Assembly (NCBI RefSeq): GCF_030227115.1
Contig: NZ_JASSUA010000001.1
Location: 1,054,001-1,118,000 of the forward strand
Source of the DNA: Marinobacter sp. SS13-12
GTDB taxonomy: Bacteria > Pseudomonadota > Gammaproteobacteria > Pseudomonadales > Oleiphilaceae
Length of the DNA: 64,000 nt
Direction of reading: 5' to 3'
A model generated the notes under the pieces. It was not told where the DNA came from. It saw only the letters and a list, made by a program, of their open reading frames with translations, and made no database searches. A program made the translations under genes and the position numbers. Position 1 is the first letter of the stretch. Every line of letters begins with the position of its first letter. Below, piece after piece: positions 9,217 through 18,659 of this stretch.

Positions 9217-9349
9217 GATTGGTTCTCCTTGTTGATTTTAAAAATACGCGGAAAAACTCCCGCTTGAGTGGTCCGGATGACCTCTCGAGAAGTGAAGACG
9301 CCTGATTGATACAGCGCTTTCAAAGGACAAGACAAGTGCTATGACCTCG

Positions 9350-9374
9350 GTTACTACGTATATGTAAGAGTAAC
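9350..9374. promoter_or_regulatory. Dyad in the proX / M14-type divergent region
   Basis: GTTACT (9350-9355) and AGTAAC (9369-9374) form a perfect 6-base dyad spaced by 13 bases, with the palindrome TACGTA just inside. It lies 134 bases upstream of proX and 140 upstream of the M14-type gene start. It is a possible operator, but I recognise no regulator for it. Confidence 0.3.
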
Positions 9375-9513
9375 GCCCTGAGCGTGAGTTACAAGGCATT
9401 CATGTAAAATGTCGCCTCAAGTTGAACACGCCGTCAGGTTTTCCGGCCGCTCTGTCAACGAACTGAAGCAATTCTGCAGTAGCTTGAAAGGTTGTCCGAG
9501 ATCGGAGAGCCCC

Positions 9514-10614
9514 ATGACTGAATTGCGCGAATTGACCCCCCATTCTGCGGTTCCCACTGAACAGTCCCGCCGCAATAGCCGCCAGCGACACCTGCTGAGA
9601 ACCTTTCTGCCGGAGATGGTTCGCCTGGAACGTATACTGGCAGAGGCGCCGGGTGGGGTTTCAGTGAGCACGCTCGCGCGAGTTGGCCTGAAAGAGCTCG
9701 ACCTGCCGATCTACCGGGTTGATCTCGGCAGTGATTCGCCAGCCGCGCCGGTGGTCTTGCTGGTTGGGGGCGTGCACGGCCTCGAGCGTATCGGGAGTGA
9801 AGTGGTGATGGCCTGGCTGCGTAACCTGCTCGCGCGGATTTCCTGGGACAGCCACCTTCAGGCTTTGCTGCAGAAAGTCCGGGTCACTCTGCTACCGATA
9901 CTGAACCCGGGTGGCATGTACCTGAACCAGCGCAGCAATCCCAATGGGGTCGACCTGATGCGCAACGCGCCCATCACGGCCCAGGATCGCAGCGCCTTCC
10001 TGTTGGGCGGACAGCGGTTTTCACCGCGCCTGCCATGGTTCATCGGGGACCCCGAGCAGGGCATGGAAGCAGAAAACCAGGCACTGGAATCCGTGATCTC
10101 GGAACTCCTGCCTGGCCGTCCCTTCAGTGTTGCACTGGACTGCCACTCAGGCTTCGGCTGGCAGGATCAGATCTGGTTTCCCTATGCCTATCGCCGGCGG
10201 CCCATGCGACGGCTTGCATCGGTGATGGCCCTGAAGTTGATCTGGGAACAGGCGTGGCCGGAACACAACTATCGCTTCGAGCCACAGTCCCGTCACTACC
10301 TGACCCACGGTGATCTATGGGATTACTTCTATAAAAAGATAAACCGCAGCGGCGAAGGGGCGTTTATTCCCCTGACTCTCGAGTTGGGCTCCTGGCGCTG
10401 GATCAAGAAACGTCCGAGACAGTTACTGCGCCTGGACGGATTCTTCAATCCCCTGGTTCCTCACCGGCATCGCCAGGTATTGAGAAGTCACCTGACCTTT
10501 ATCGATTTCCTCCTCAGTGCCGCAGCCAATCACGAAAACTGGTTGCCGCAGGGAGAAGCCGAGTCCATGCTTAGGGAAGCCGCTATCGCACACTGGTACA
10601 GGGACCATTACTGA
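9514..10614 (+). CDS. M14-family zinc metallocarboxypeptidase/deacylase-like protein
   Basis: A 366-residue protein resembling the AstE/aspartoacylase branch of M14. The zinc-binding HxxE is in GGVHGLERIGSE near residue 89, the third zinc ligand is in ALDCHSGFG near 210, and a downstream catalytic-type glutamate is in LTLELGSW near 290. It has no signal peptide. It could release an acyl group from an amino acid or trim a peptide; the substrate is unknown. I chose the ATG at 9514, with GGAGA just upstream. An earlier in-frame ATG at 9409 has no ribosome-binding site. The next gene starts 3 bases after its stop. Confidence 0.78.
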   Translation: MTELRELTPHSAVPTEQSRRNSRQRHLLRTFLPEMVRLERILAEAPGGVSVSTLARVGLKELDLPIYRVDLGSDSPAAPVVLLVGGVHGLERIGSEVVMAWLRNLLARISWDSHLQALLQKVRVTLLPILNPGGMYLNQRSNPNGVDLMRNAPITAQDRSAFLLGGQRFSPRLPWFIGDPEQGMEAENQALESVISELLPGRPFSVALDCHSGFGWQDQIWFPYAYRRRPMRRLASVMALKLIWEQAWPEHNYRFEPQSRHYLTHGDLWDYFYKKINRSGEGAFIPLTLELGSWRWIKKRPRQLLRLDGFFNPLVPHRHRQVLRSHLTFIDFLLSAAANHENWLPQGEAESMLREAAIAHWYRDHY

Positions 10615-10616
10615 CA

Positions 10617-11351
10617 ATGCACTGGATTCTGTTGCGTGGACTCACCCGGGAGCAGTCACACTGGGGAGCGTTTCCACGGCTACTTGCAGATGCTTTTCCG
10701 GGACAGCAGTTTCATCTGGTGGACCTTCCCGGTACTGGCGTGCACTTCAATGACCCCTGTCCGGAGAGCATCGCGGCCATTCGTGAGAAAATCCGACACA
10801 GTGTCGAACATATTCCTGGCCCCTACAGCTTGCTGGCACTTTCCATGGGCGGAATGGTCGCGCTGGACTGGGCCCAGCATGTATCGGCGGGAGAAATCCA
10901 GAACCTGGTATTGATCAACACCAGCTCCGGGTTCAGCAGGCCCTGGCACAGGATGAGGCCGGGGGCATGGCCCCGCATTGCGCGATTGCTGTGCCGGCGT
11001 GAACTGTTTGATCGCGAGGCGGATATCCTGCGGCTGAGCTGCAACCGGCCAGTCGGCCTGGACACCATGAAGCACTGGTACAGCATACAACGCCAGCGCC
11101 CGGTCAGTTTCCGCACTGCCTGGGCCCAACTGAAAGCCGCCGCCCGGTTCAGGCTGCAACCGGAACGGCCCCTGCCAGACGCTTTGTTGCTGGCCAGCAA
11201 GGGTGATCGCGTTGTTCACTGGAAATGCAGTGAAGCGCTCGAGCAGCGCTGGCAGTGGACCCTGAAAGTGCATCCCACAGCCGGCCATGACCTGCCCCTG
11301 GATGACCCGGAATGGATCATTCGCCAGATGAAAAGCTGGTTGCCGCGATAA
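10617..11351 (+). CDS. Alpha/beta hydrolase
   Basis: A 244-residue soluble hydrolase. The nucleophile elbow is LALSMGGMVALDW near residue 76, with the usual first glycine replaced by leucine's neighbour alanine-leucine. The likely catalytic histidine is in TAGHDLPLDDP near the C-terminus, preceded by ASKGDRVVHW with the acid. The substrate is not identifiable. It starts 3 bases after the M14-type gene, so the two are almost certainly cotranscribed and may act on the same type of substrate. Confidence 0.8.
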   Translation: MHWILLRGLTREQSHWGAFPRLLADAFPGQQFHLVDLPGTGVHFNDPCPESIAAIREKIRHSVEHIPGPYSLLALSMGGMVALDWAQHVSAGEIQNLVLINTSSGFSRPWHRMRPGAWPRIARLLCRRELFDREADILRLSCNRPVGLDTMKHWYSIQRQRPVSFRTAWAQLKAAARFRLQPERPLPDALLLASKGDRVVHWKCSEALEQRWQWTLKVHPTAGHDLPLDDPEWIIRQMKSWLPR

Positions 11352-11441
11352 TTACGGTTGCTTGACGCAACTGTTCTTCCGCGTCACTCTCCTATACGAT
11401 TTATCGCTGTTTACCCATGATGATGTATGGAGCCCGGAACA

Positions 11442-12059
11442 ATGAAAATTCTTGAGACCAAAACCGCCCCGAACCCGCGCAGGGTACGTATGTTCATGTC
11501 TGAAAAGGGATTGCTGGACAAGGCGGACTTCGTTGAGATCGATCTCCTGAAAGGCGAGAACCTGACACCGGAGTACGCGGCCAGGAACCCGATGAAGAAA
11601 GTACCGGTATTGGAGCTGGATGACGGTACCTGTATCTCCGAAACCATGGCCATCTGCCGTTACTTTGAGGAAAGTTATCCGGACACGCCGAGCCTGCTGG
11701 GTGATACGCCATTGGAAAAAGCGTTGGTGGAACAGTGGCTGCGCTGGATCGAGTTCTCCCTCTCCATGCCTACGGGTATGTGTTTCCAGCACACCACCGG
11801 TTATTTCAAGGACCGTATGAACCCCATCAAGGAATGGGGTGAGGAGTGCCGAACCAGTGTGGAAAAGTTCCTGCACTTCCTTGATAAGCAGCTGGACGGC
11901 AGGGAATACATCTGTTGCGACCGATTCACCGCCGCCGACATCAATGCCTTTACCTCGGTGGCTTTTGCCCGCGTGGTGGATATCCGCATCAAGCCTGAGC
12001 AGACCAATCTCCAGGCCTGGTACGATCGCATCAAGCAGCGCCCTTCCGCCCAAGTTTAA
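11442..12059 (+). CDS. Glutathione S-transferase
   Basis: A 205-residue canonical GST. The N-terminal domain has PNPRRVRMFMSEKG, the cis-proline strand KVPVLELDDG and the glutathione-binding ISETMAICRYFEE. The C-terminal domain has the N-capping box FTAADINAF. I chose ATG 11442 because GGAG lies nine bases upstream. The frame also opens at 11427, which would put that ribosome-binding site inside the coding region. Its 3' end overlaps the converging diguanylate cyclase gene by 4 bases. Confidence 0.88.
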   Translation: MKILETKTAPNPRRVRMFMSEKGLLDKADFVEIDLLKGENLTPEYAARNPMKKVPVLELDDGTCISETMAICRYFEESYPDTPSLLGDTPLEKALVEQWLRWIEFSLSMPTGMCFQHTTGYFKDRMNPIKEWGEECRTSVEKFLHFLDKQLDGREYICCDRFTAADINAFTSVAFARVVDIRIKPEQTNLQAWYDRIKQRPSAQV

Positions 12060-13189
12060 TAACTGACAGGAGGCATTGCATTACCCGATCCGGCGACTTC
12101 GACCCGGTTTCGCCCTTTATGCTTGGCACGGTAAAGGGCTTCATCAGCCCGGCTGACAACGGCGTCGATGTCATCGCCATGCTGAAAACTGGCGACCCCC
12201 AGGCTGATGGTCTGATGAATACGGTGGTCGCCTGCTGTAATGGCTGAATCCGCCATGGACGCCCGGAGCTTTTCCGCAGCTTCCAGGGCGCCAGTGCTAT
12301 CGGTATCCGGCAACAATATCAGCAGTTCCTCTCCGCCCCAGCGGCAGAGTGCATCCTGCCGTCTTAGCGCACCTTCAAGTCTTCTTGCGGTCTCCTGGAG
12401 CACCAGGTCCCCGGCATCATGCCCATAGGTATCATTCACCTTTTTGAACAGATCAAGGTCACCGAGTATCAGGCTGAACGGTGTGCCGGCCCGCTGTGCA
12501 TGTTGCAGCTCGTGGTTCAGCAGTGGCCATATCGCCCGCCGGTTCAGTAGCCCGGTTAACTGGTCTGTTGCTGCCATTTCGCCAAGCGTCTGACGGGCTT
12601 CGAATTCACTGGTAAGCACTCTGCGCAGGGCTTCCATCACGATAATGCCGATCACCATCATCACCAGTGGATCGAAGAACAATGGCAGGACATCCGTGAA
12701 GGCTATGCCCAGAGATACGGCTGCAATGGCAAACAGCCCCAGGGGAAGCAGGAACAGCAGGATCCACTCCCTGAGTCCCCGCACGGCCAGTACTGAAACG
12801 CCAAAGAAACTGATCACCAGGCCATTGCTGATCTGATATAGCCCTGCGGAATTGGATGTCAGGTATAGCATCAGCATCGACAGAATCATTGCCATAACTG
12901 ACAGCCCCATTGCTCGCAAAAAATACCGGCTTGGCCACCGGAAACTGCCAGAATAATGCCCGAGCAGGGTTACTATCGATGCCAGAATAACGGGGGACCG
13001 GAAAAGGAATTCGAAACCCAGTAAATCGGAGCTGTGGATGTTACGCAGAGGATGGGAAAACTGGTAAATGAACACGGTGATCAGGAGCAGCCAGGCGGCC
13101 ACCACGGCAACTTTACTTTCCAGGGCCTGCAGGTGAGCTTCGTAGGCAGGTTGCCACTTCTCCGGTATCGCTGGCCCTGAAAGTTTCAT
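12056..13189 (-). CDS. Membrane-anchored diguanylate cyclase (GGDEF domain)
   Basis: A 377-residue protein. The N-terminal ~200 residues contain about six hydrophobic segments forming a membrane sensor module of unknown ligand. The GGDEF domain spans ~210-365, with DQLTGLLNRRAIWPLL at its start, LGDLDLFKKVNDTYGHDAGD and the active-site signature RWGGEELLILLP. The signature is GGEEL rather than GGDEF or GGEEF. An RxxD-type inhibitory site is not obvious. It is expected to make cyclic di-GMP. It is monocistronic. Confidence 0.88.
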   Translation of the reverse strand: MKLSGPAIPEKWQPAYEAHLQALESKVAVVAAWLLLITVFIYQFSHPLRNIHSSDLLGFEFLFRSPVILASIVTLLGHYSGSFRWPSRYFLRAMGLSVMAMILSMLMLYLTSNSAGLYQISNGLVISFFGVSVLAVRGLREWILLFLLPLGLFAIAAVSLGIAFTDVLPLFFDPLVMMVIGIIVMEALRRVLTSEFEARQTLGEMAATDQLTGLLNRRAIWPLLNHELQHAQRAGTPFSLILGDLDLFKKVNDTYGHDAGDLVLQETARRLEGALRRQDALCRWGGEELLILLPDTDSTGALEAAEKLRASMADSAITAGDHRIHQTISLGVASFQHGDDIDAVVSRADEALYRAKHKGRNRVEVAGSGNAMPPVSY

Positions 13190-13406
13190 ATTGGAACGAC
13201 TCTTTCGATTCTTGATTGTTCTTTACAGAGATCTTTAAGGAAGTGGTTGCATAAAGCAATGACGTAAAGGGTGTACCTACATTGAGTAGGGTAATAAACC
13301 GGAGGAGGATCATCGGTGGTAGAGAGGGTGTCTCCGGCACGCTAGAATGAAGCCCGTCTTTTCAACAACCCCGGCAATTCACGCTTAAGGAACAGGTTAC
13401 TGGCCC

Positions 13407-14015
13407 ATGACACAGCTCTCGCCATTACAGTGCGCCCTGGAGGCAATCGACCAGGCCAACCAGGCAGACCCTAACCAGGAGCAGGTTGGTAACGATCTGC
13501 TCCCGAAAGAGTACGCCTACAGCCTGCATATGACCCGATGGTTGCATGAGCTTGAGCCGGAGCCCTCCGAACGCATGCAGATCGCCTGCCGTGCCCAGCA
13601 TATCGAGCGCTGGACCATGCCTCGCAGCGACTTCCCGGAAGGGCGCAAGGCCTACTATGAATGGCGCCAGGCCTGTGGCCGGATGCACGGCCGCCGGGCT
13701 GCGGAGATCATGGCGGAGTGCGGATACCCGAAACCGGAGTGTGAGCGGGTAGAAACCATTCTCACCAAACGGGAGTTGCGTAGGGATGCAGACACCCAGT
13801 TGCTGGAAGACGTGGCGTGCATGGTGTTCCTCGAACGTTATTTTGCGGATTTCTACGAACAGAAAGCCGATTATGACCGGGAAAAGTGGCTCCGTATTGT
13901 CCGCCGGACCTGGGCCAAGATGTCCCCGCGAGGGCATGAGGCGGCGCTGAAGCTGGCCAGCGGGATGCCGGCTCACTTGCTGGAACTGCTGCAGGAGGCG
14001 TTGGCTGAAGATTAA
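13407..14015 (+). CDS. DUF4202 domain-containing protein
   Basis: A 202-residue soluble, mostly helical protein. The conserved features are RAQHIERWTMPRSDFPEGRKAYYEWR, split here by its His and Arg positions near residue 68, followed by GRMHG and the acidic VACMVFLERYFADFYEQ near 138. The histidine and acidic residues suggest a metal-dependent HD-like fold, but that is an inference, as the family has no assigned function. It sits alone between the divergent diguanylate cyclase and the converging trpC. Confidence 0.8.
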   Translation: MTQLSPLQCALEAIDQANQADPNQEQVGNDLLPKEYAYSLHMTRWLHELEPEPSERMQIACRAQHIERWTMPRSDFPEGRKAYYEWRQACGRMHGRRAAEIMAECGYPKPECERVETILTKRELRRDADTQLLEDVACMVFLERYFADFYEQKADYDREKWLRIVRRTWAKMSPRGHEAALKLASGMPAHLLELLQEALAED

Positions 14016-14068
14016 GCTGTACTCAACCCATGCCCGCTGACATGTTTGAGCTTTGCGGTAAGCCCTCC

Positions 14069-14881
14069 TTAAAAAAACAGCTCTTGCAGTTTGTTACCAG
14101 GCTCTTCGGCACGCATGAAGGACTCGCCCACCAGGAAGCCGTAGATACCGCGATCAGTCATGGCAGTGACATCGTCACGGGTCATGATGCCGCTTTCGGT
14201 GATGGTCAGGCGATCTGTGGAAATCCGCTCGTGCAGGTCAAACGTGGTGTCGAGCGATACGTCGAAGGTGTGCAGGTTACGGTTATTGATACCCACCAAC
14301 GGCGTGGAGAGGGTCAGGGCATCGTCCAGTTCCTCACCGTCGTGAACCTCCACCAACACGTCCAGACCGATTTCATGGGCAATTCCCTCAAGTTCCTGCA
14401 TCTGGTCTCTGGTCAGGCAGGCGGCGATCAGCAGGATACAGTCGGCACCAATGGCCCGGCTTTCGTAGACCTGATACGGCGCCACCATGAAGTCCTTGCG
14501 GATTACCGGCAGGCTGCAGGCAGCGCGCGCGGCTTTCAGATAGTCTTCGTGGCCCTGAAAGAAGTCTTTGTCAGTGAGCACGGACAGGCAGGCCGCGCCG
14601 CCCTTTTCGTAGCTTTCGGCGATAGCTTCAGGAACGAACGGGTCCCTGAGAATGCCTTTGCTGGGTGAGGCTTTCTTGATTTCGGCAATGACCGCGGGCG
14701 TACGCTGTTCAATGCGGGCGCGAAGGGCGTTAGCAAAGCCTCTTGCCGGCGGTTGATCACCGGCCATGGCTTTCAGGTCGCCAATCGAAACCGTGCGCTT
14801 GCGCTCGTCAATTTCCTCCCATTTCCGGTCAACGATTTTCCGCAGGATGGTGGGAGTCTTATCCAAATGTCTGTCAGTCAT
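14069..14881 (-). CDS. trpC: Indole-3-glycerol phosphate synthase
   Basis: A 270-residue TIM barrel catalysing the fourth step of tryptophan synthesis from chorismate. Seen are [16 protein letters not shown] near the N-terminus, [13 protein letters not shown] with the phosphate and catalytic lysine, [40 protein letters not shown] and ITESGI. It is 12 bases downstream of trpD and ends the trpDC pair. The region after its stop is followed by DUF4202 on the other strand. Confidence 0.96.
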   Translation of the reverse strand: MTDRHLDKTPTILRKIVDRKWEEIDERKRTVSIGDLKAMAGDQPPARGFANALRARIEQRTPAVIAEIKKASPSKGILRDPFVPEAIAESYEKGGAACLSVLTDKDFFQGHEDYLKAARAACSLPVIRKDFMVAPYQVYESRAIGADCILLIAACLTRDQMQELEGIAHEIGLDVLVEVHDGEELDDALTLSTPLVGINNRNLHTFDVSLDTTFDLHERISTDRLTITESGIMTRDDVTAMTDRGIYGFLVGESFMRAEEPGNKLQELFF

Positions 14882-14893
14882 ATCAGGCCCGTT

Positions 14894-15922
14894 TCAGAAA
14901 CACTGGGAAAAGTCAGCAAGCTCGGACATCTTGCCGGCAGCCAGGCCGGAGCCCATGGCATCCAGGGCCATCTCCACGCCTTCCCGGGGAGTTCTGGCCA
15001 ACCCGGCAACGTAGATGGCCGCGCCAGCATTCAGGGCGATCAGGTCGCGGGCCTTTTCGGCCATTTCATCGTGACCACGGCCGAAGGCGGCCCGGATCAG
15101 TTTCAGTGAATCCTCGGCCGTATCCACGGTCAGGCCGACAAGAGCCTGGCTCTTGATACCAAGATCTTCCGGGGTGATTTCGTACTCGGTGATCTCGCCG
15201 TTTTTAAGCTCCGCCACGTGCGTGGAACTGGCCAGGCTGATTTCGTCCAGGCCGTCTTTCGAGTGCACAACCATGATGTGTTCGGCACCCAGGCGCTGCA
15301 GAACCTCTGCCATGGGGCGGCACAGCTCTTTGGTGAACACACCGATCAACTGGCGCTTGACGCTGGCCGGGTTGGTCATGGGGCCGAGGATATTGAAAAT
15401 GGTACGGCAACCCAGCTCCTTGCGCGGGCCGATGGCGTGTTTCATCGCGCCGTGGTGAGCCGGGGCGAACATGAAGCCGACGCCGATCTCTTCCACACAG
15501 CGTGCGACTTCTTCGGGTTTCATCTGCAGGTTGATGCCGAGATTCTCCAGCAGATCCGCGCTGCCGCTCTTGGAAGAGACCGCACGATTACCATGCTTGG
15601 CCACAAACCCGCCAGCGGCAGCCACCACGAAAGAAGCGGCAGTGGAAACGTTGAACAGGTTGGCTCCGTCACCACCGGTACCGACAATGTCCACCAGTGG
15701 CTCGGCGTTGACGGTCACTCTGGTTGCCAGCTCGCGCATGACTTCGGTGGCACCGGTAATTTCGTCGATGGTTTCACTCTTCAGGCGCAGGCCCATCAGA
15801 AAAGCTCCGATCTGCGCATCGGAGGCTTCGCCTTTCATGACGATGCGCATAACGTCCTTCATTTCCTCGGTGGACAGGTCCAGGTTCGAGGCAATGCGGT
15901 TGAGTGCTTCTTTCATGTCCAT
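14894..15922 (-). CDS. trpD: Anthranilate phosphoribosyltransferase
   Basis: A 342-residue enzyme that joins anthranilate to PRPP. The N-terminal helical domain starts [20 protein letters not shown]. The PRPP loop is [17 protein letters not shown] near residue 79, followed by [37 protein letters not shown] and [13 protein letters not shown]. It is followed by trpC. It is separated from trpG by a 476-base gap holding two large inverted repeats, so it may need its own promoter. Confidence 0.96.
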   Translation of the reverse strand: MDMKEALNRIASNLDLSTEEMKDVMRIVMKGEASDAQIGAFLMGLRLKSETIDEITGATEVMRELATRVTVNAEPLVDIVGTGGDGANLFNVSTAASFVVAAAGGFVAKHGNRAVSSKSGSADLLENLGINLQMKPEEVARCVEEIGVGFMFAPAHHGAMKHAIGPRKELGCRTIFNILGPMTNPASVKRQLIGVFTKELCRPMAEVLQRLGAEHIMVVHSKDGLDEISLASSTHVAELKNGEITEYEITPEDLGIKSQALVGLTVDTAEDSLKLIRAAFGRGHDEMAEKARDLIALNAGAAIYVAGLARTPREGVEMALDAMGSGLAAGKMSELADFSQCF

Positions 15923-16039
15923 TCTTGGGCCCCTTGGGTCAATCTGCTTATTGTCTTCTGTGTTTGGGTCTAGCTTAGCAATTTCCTTTGTGGTGTAGGA
16001 CCTGTTGTTGGGCTAACTCTCTGGCTGGGAGTTTGGTCG

Positions 16040-16145
16040 ATGGCCGGGGTGGCCACTTCCCAAAAGCGCCTCAAGACATCCCTGTGCGGCTCGAGCTCCG
16101 CCATCCATGGCTCCGCACGTTTTGTGAAGTGGCCACCCCAGCCAT
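16040..16145. repeat. Intergenic cruciform element, copy 1
   Basis: A 19-base arm (16040-16058) pairs with 16127-16145 with one mismatch. The 68-base core between them contains GCGGAGCCATGGATGGCGGA (read on the minus strand) and CACAGGGATGTCTTGAGGCG. The core is about 85-90% identical to that of copy 2 in the opposite orientation, while the arms are unrelated. It lies in the 15923-16398 gap between trpG and trpD. Confidence 0.8.
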
Positions 16146-16249
16146 TTCCCCTTTGAGCCTGGGTGAGGGCTTATGCACTGCTCAGTTCCCTTAAACTCCA
16201 GTTGTCCCAGTATGAGTGGCGAACGCACTCGAACAACCCGCCAAGAGGG

Positions 16250-16357
16250 CGTTGATGGGGAGAGGGTTCTCCAAACCGTGCGGAGCCATGGATGGCGGAG
16301 CCCGAGCCGAACAGGGACGTCCTGAGGCGTGTTTGGGGAACCCTCTCCCCATCAACG
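16250..16357. repeat. Intergenic cruciform element, copy 2
   Basis: Perfect 20-base arms: CGTTGATGGGGAGAGGGTTC (16250-16269) pairs with 16338-16357. The 68-base core reads GCGGAGCCATGGATGGCGGA, then GAGCC and ACAGGGACGTCCTGAGGCGT on the plus strand. It is inverted relative to copy 1, 105 bases away. The rest of the trpG-trpD gap holds nothing else I can identify. Confidence 0.8.
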
Positions 16358-16398
16358 TCCGGAGTCAGAACCACGCTCCAGAGGCCACCAAAACAAAA

Positions 16399-16977
16399 CT
16401 AGCTTCTAAGGAAATTCCGCAACAACTCATGCCCCTGCTCAGTCATAATAGACTCAGGGTGAAACTGCACACCCTCAATGGGCAACGTCTTGTGCCGAAT
16501 GCCCATGATTTCCTCAACAGAGCCGTCATCATTCCGGGTCCAGGCTGTCACTTCCAGGCAATCTGGCAAGGTTTCCTTGTCGATCACCAGGCTGTGATAG
16601 CGGGTCGCCTGCAGCGGGTTGCTCAGGCCACGGAACACGCCCTGGTCCTTGTGATACACCGGTGACACCTTGCCGTGCATCACCCGCCCGGCGCGGATCA
16701 CATCGCCACCGTAAACCTGGCCAATGGCCTGGTGGCCCAGGCACACGCCCAGGATCGGCAGCTTGCCGGCAAAGTGGCGGATGGCCGCCATGGAGATGCC
16801 CGCCTCGTTGGGCGTGCAGGGCCCCGGGGAGATCACCAGGCGCTCCGGCTTCAGGGCTTCGATTTCCTCTACCGTGATTTCATCATTGCGGTACACCTGA
16901 ACATCCGCACCCAGCTCGGCCAGGTATTGCACCACGTTGTAGGTGAAGGAATCGTAGTTATCGATCATCAGCAACAT
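16399..16977 (-). CDS. trpG: Anthranilate synthase glutamine amidotransferase component
   Basis: A 192-residue class I amidotransferase that supplies ammonia to TrpE. Motifs are [33 protein letters not shown], the nucleophile [11 protein letters not shown] (Cys near residue 79) and the His-Glu pair in GVQFHPESI near 170. It starts 16 bases after trpE, so the two are cotranscribed. In some relatives the same subunit also serves 4-amino-4-deoxychorismate synthase (PabA); the trpE neighbour supports the tryptophan role here. Confidence 0.96.
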   Translation of the reverse strand: MLLMIDNYDSFTYNVVQYLAELGADVQVYRNDEITVEEIEALKPERLVISPGPCTPNEAGISMAAIRHFAGKLPILGVCLGHQAIGQVYGGDVIRAGRVMHGKVSPVYHKDQGVFRGLSNPLQATRYHSLVIDKETLPDCLEVTAWTRNDDGSVEEIMGIRHKTLPIEGVQFHPESIMTEQGHELLRNFLRS

Positions 16978-16993
16978 AATCTGTTCCTCCGCC

Positions 16994-18481
16994 TCAGTGG
17001 TCGAAATCGTTGTAGGTCATGGCCACCGCGCGGAAGATCGCGCGGCCCTTGTTCATGGTTTCCTTCCACTCGAGGCGGGGCACCGAATCGGCCACCACGC
17101 CAGCGCCGGCCTGGATATGCAGGGTGTTATCCTTGATCACGGCGGTGCGGATGGCAATGGCGGTATCCATGTTGCCGTTGAACGACAGGTAGCCCACGGC
17201 ACCGCCGTACACGCCACGCTTGACCGGCTCCAATTCATCTATGATTTCCATGGCGCGGATTTTCGGTGCGCCACTCAGGGTGCCGGCGGGCAGGGTGGCC
17301 CGCAGGACATCCAGGCAGCTGGTGTTCTCTTTCAAGCGGCCGGTGACGTTGGAGACAATGTGCATCACGTGGGAGTAACGCTCCACGATCATCTTGTCGG
17401 TCAGTTTCACGGTGCCGGTTTCCGATACTCGGCCCGCGTCGTTGCGGCCCAGGTCGATCAACATCAGGTGCTCGGCAATTTCCTTGGGGTCGGCCAGCAA
17501 CTCGGCTTCCAGGGCCTTGTCCTCGGCATCGGTGGCGCCGCGCTTGCGGGTGCCGGCGATGGGGCGCACGGTGACTTCCTCGTCTTCCACCCGGGCCAGG
17601 ATTTCCGGCGAGGAGCCGACGATGTGGAAGTCCTCCAGGTCCAGGAAATACATGTAGGGAGAAGGGTTCAGCACCCGCAGTGAGCGATAAAGGTTCAGCG
17701 GTGGCGCCTCGAACGGAATCGACATGCGCTGGGAGATGACGGTCTGCATCACATCGCCGTCCAGCACGTATTCCTTGATCTTGCCGACAGCCGCTTCGAA
17801 CTTCTCCTGGTTGAAGCCGGAGATGAAGTCGCTCTCGTCCACCGTCTTGCCGCGCAGGTGCTCCGGGGTGCGAGGTGCGTTGGCAGTCTGGCGGTGCAGT
17901 CGCGATTCCAGTTCATCAATGCGTTGCATGGCCTGTTTATAGGCGCCTTCCTGGCTGGGGTCGGCATGGACGATCAGATGCAGCTTGCCGCGCAGGTTGT
18001 CGAACACGACCACCTCGTCGGATACCATCAGCAGGATATCGGGCGTACCGATCTTGTCCGGAGGGCAGGTCTTGCGCAGTCGCTTTTCAATATAGCGCAC
18101 GGTGTCGTAGCCGAAGTAGCCCACCAGACCGCCATTGAAGCGCGGCAACTCGTCCAGGTCCGGCGCGTTGAAGCGGGCCTGGTAGTCTTCCACGAAGGCG
18201 AGTGGATCGTCCGCCGTCGTCTCCTCCACTACCTTGCCGTCGCGGGTAATGGTGATGTCGTGGTCAAAGACCTTGAGGATTTCGCGACTGGGCAAGCCGA
18301 TGATGGAGTAGCGGCCCCACTTCTCGCCACCCTGCACGGACTCGAACAGGTAGGAGTACGGGCCGCTGGCCAGTTTGAAATAGGTGCTAAGGGGCGTGTC
18401 CAGGTCAGCGAGGACTTCGCGGTATACAGGGATACGGTTAAAGCCGGCCTCGGCGAGCTCGGCAAAATGCTCGGGTGTCAT
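16994..18481 (-). CDS. trpE: Anthranilate synthase component I
   Basis: A 495-residue enzyme that converts chorismate plus ammonia to anthranilate, the first committed step to tryptophan. The N-terminal domain has the tryptophan feedback region [21 protein letters not shown]. The chorismate-binding domain has [28 protein letters not shown], THxH-like [32 protein letters not shown] and [13 protein letters not shown]. It follows rpe-gph and is preceded by a tryptophan-rich leader peptide, indicating tryptophan control. Confidence 0.97.
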   Translation of the reverse strand: MTPEHFAELAEAGFNRIPVYREVLADLDTPLSTYFKLASGPYSYLFESVQGGEKWGRYSIIGLPSREILKVFDHDITITRDGKVVEETTADDPLAFVEDYQARFNAPDLDELPRFNGGLVGYFGYDTVRYIEKRLRKTCPPDKIGTPDILLMVSDEVVVFDNLRGKLHLIVHADPSQEGAYKQAMQRIDELESRLHRQTANAPRTPEHLRGKTVDESDFISGFNQEKFEAAVGKIKEYVLDGDVMQTVISQRMSIPFEAPPLNLYRSLRVLNPSPYMYFLDLEDFHIVGSSPEILARVEDEEVTVRPIAGTRKRGATDAEDKALEAELLADPKEIAEHLMLIDLGRNDAGRVSETGTVKLTDKMIVERYSHVMHIVSNVTGRLKENTSCLDVLRATLPAGTLSGAPKIRAMEIIDELEPVKRGVYGGAVGYLSFNGNMDTAIAIRTAVIKDNTLHIQAGAGVVADSVPRLEWKETMNKGRAIFRAVAMTYNDFDH

Positions 18482-18508
18482 GGTAACGATTCCTGAAATC
18501 TGATCTGT

Positions 18509-18555
18509 ATGGTGGTTTTTCGGGCGGCATTCAGCCGGTACGCCATCGCCACCAT
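18509..18555 (-). promoter_or_regulatory. RNA pairing that masks the Trp codons of trpL
   Basis: On the transcript, ATGGTGG (18555-18549, covering Trp codons 14 and 15 of the leader) is perfectly complementary to CCACCAT (18515-18509), which lies 28 bases before the trpE start. Inside this loop CGGC and GCCG form a short hairpin. No T-tract follows, so this is not an intrinsic terminator. The position suggests that ribosome stalling at Trp codons would change the fold. Confidence 0.45.
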
Positions 18556-18593
18556 CGTGTTGCGCGGGTTGTCAGTATGCCTCGCGCTGTCAT
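18531..18593 (-). CDS. trpL: trp operon leader peptide
   Basis: A 20-codon reading frame, [20 protein letters not shown], ending 49 bases before trpE. Three of five consecutive codons (14, 15 and 17) are TGG, the hallmark of a tryptophan-sensing leader. A GGGA sequence lies about 8-10 bases before the ATG. It sits between gph and trpE, so trpE is read separately from the upstream rpe-gph genes or is modulated by this leader. The frame and position are certain; the regulatory role is inferred. Confidence 0.75.
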   Translation of the reverse strand: MTARGILTTRATRWWRWRTG

Positions 18594-18659
18594 CAGACTC
18601 AGTCCCTGCACGGCAGGAATCTCCCGAATTGAAGGTTTCAAAATCAATATCCTGTGAGA

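Noticed and set aside
18482..18530. An intrinsic terminator between trpL and trpE
   Set aside because: Only a 4-base stem (CGGC with GCCG) is present, and it is followed by A rather than T bases.
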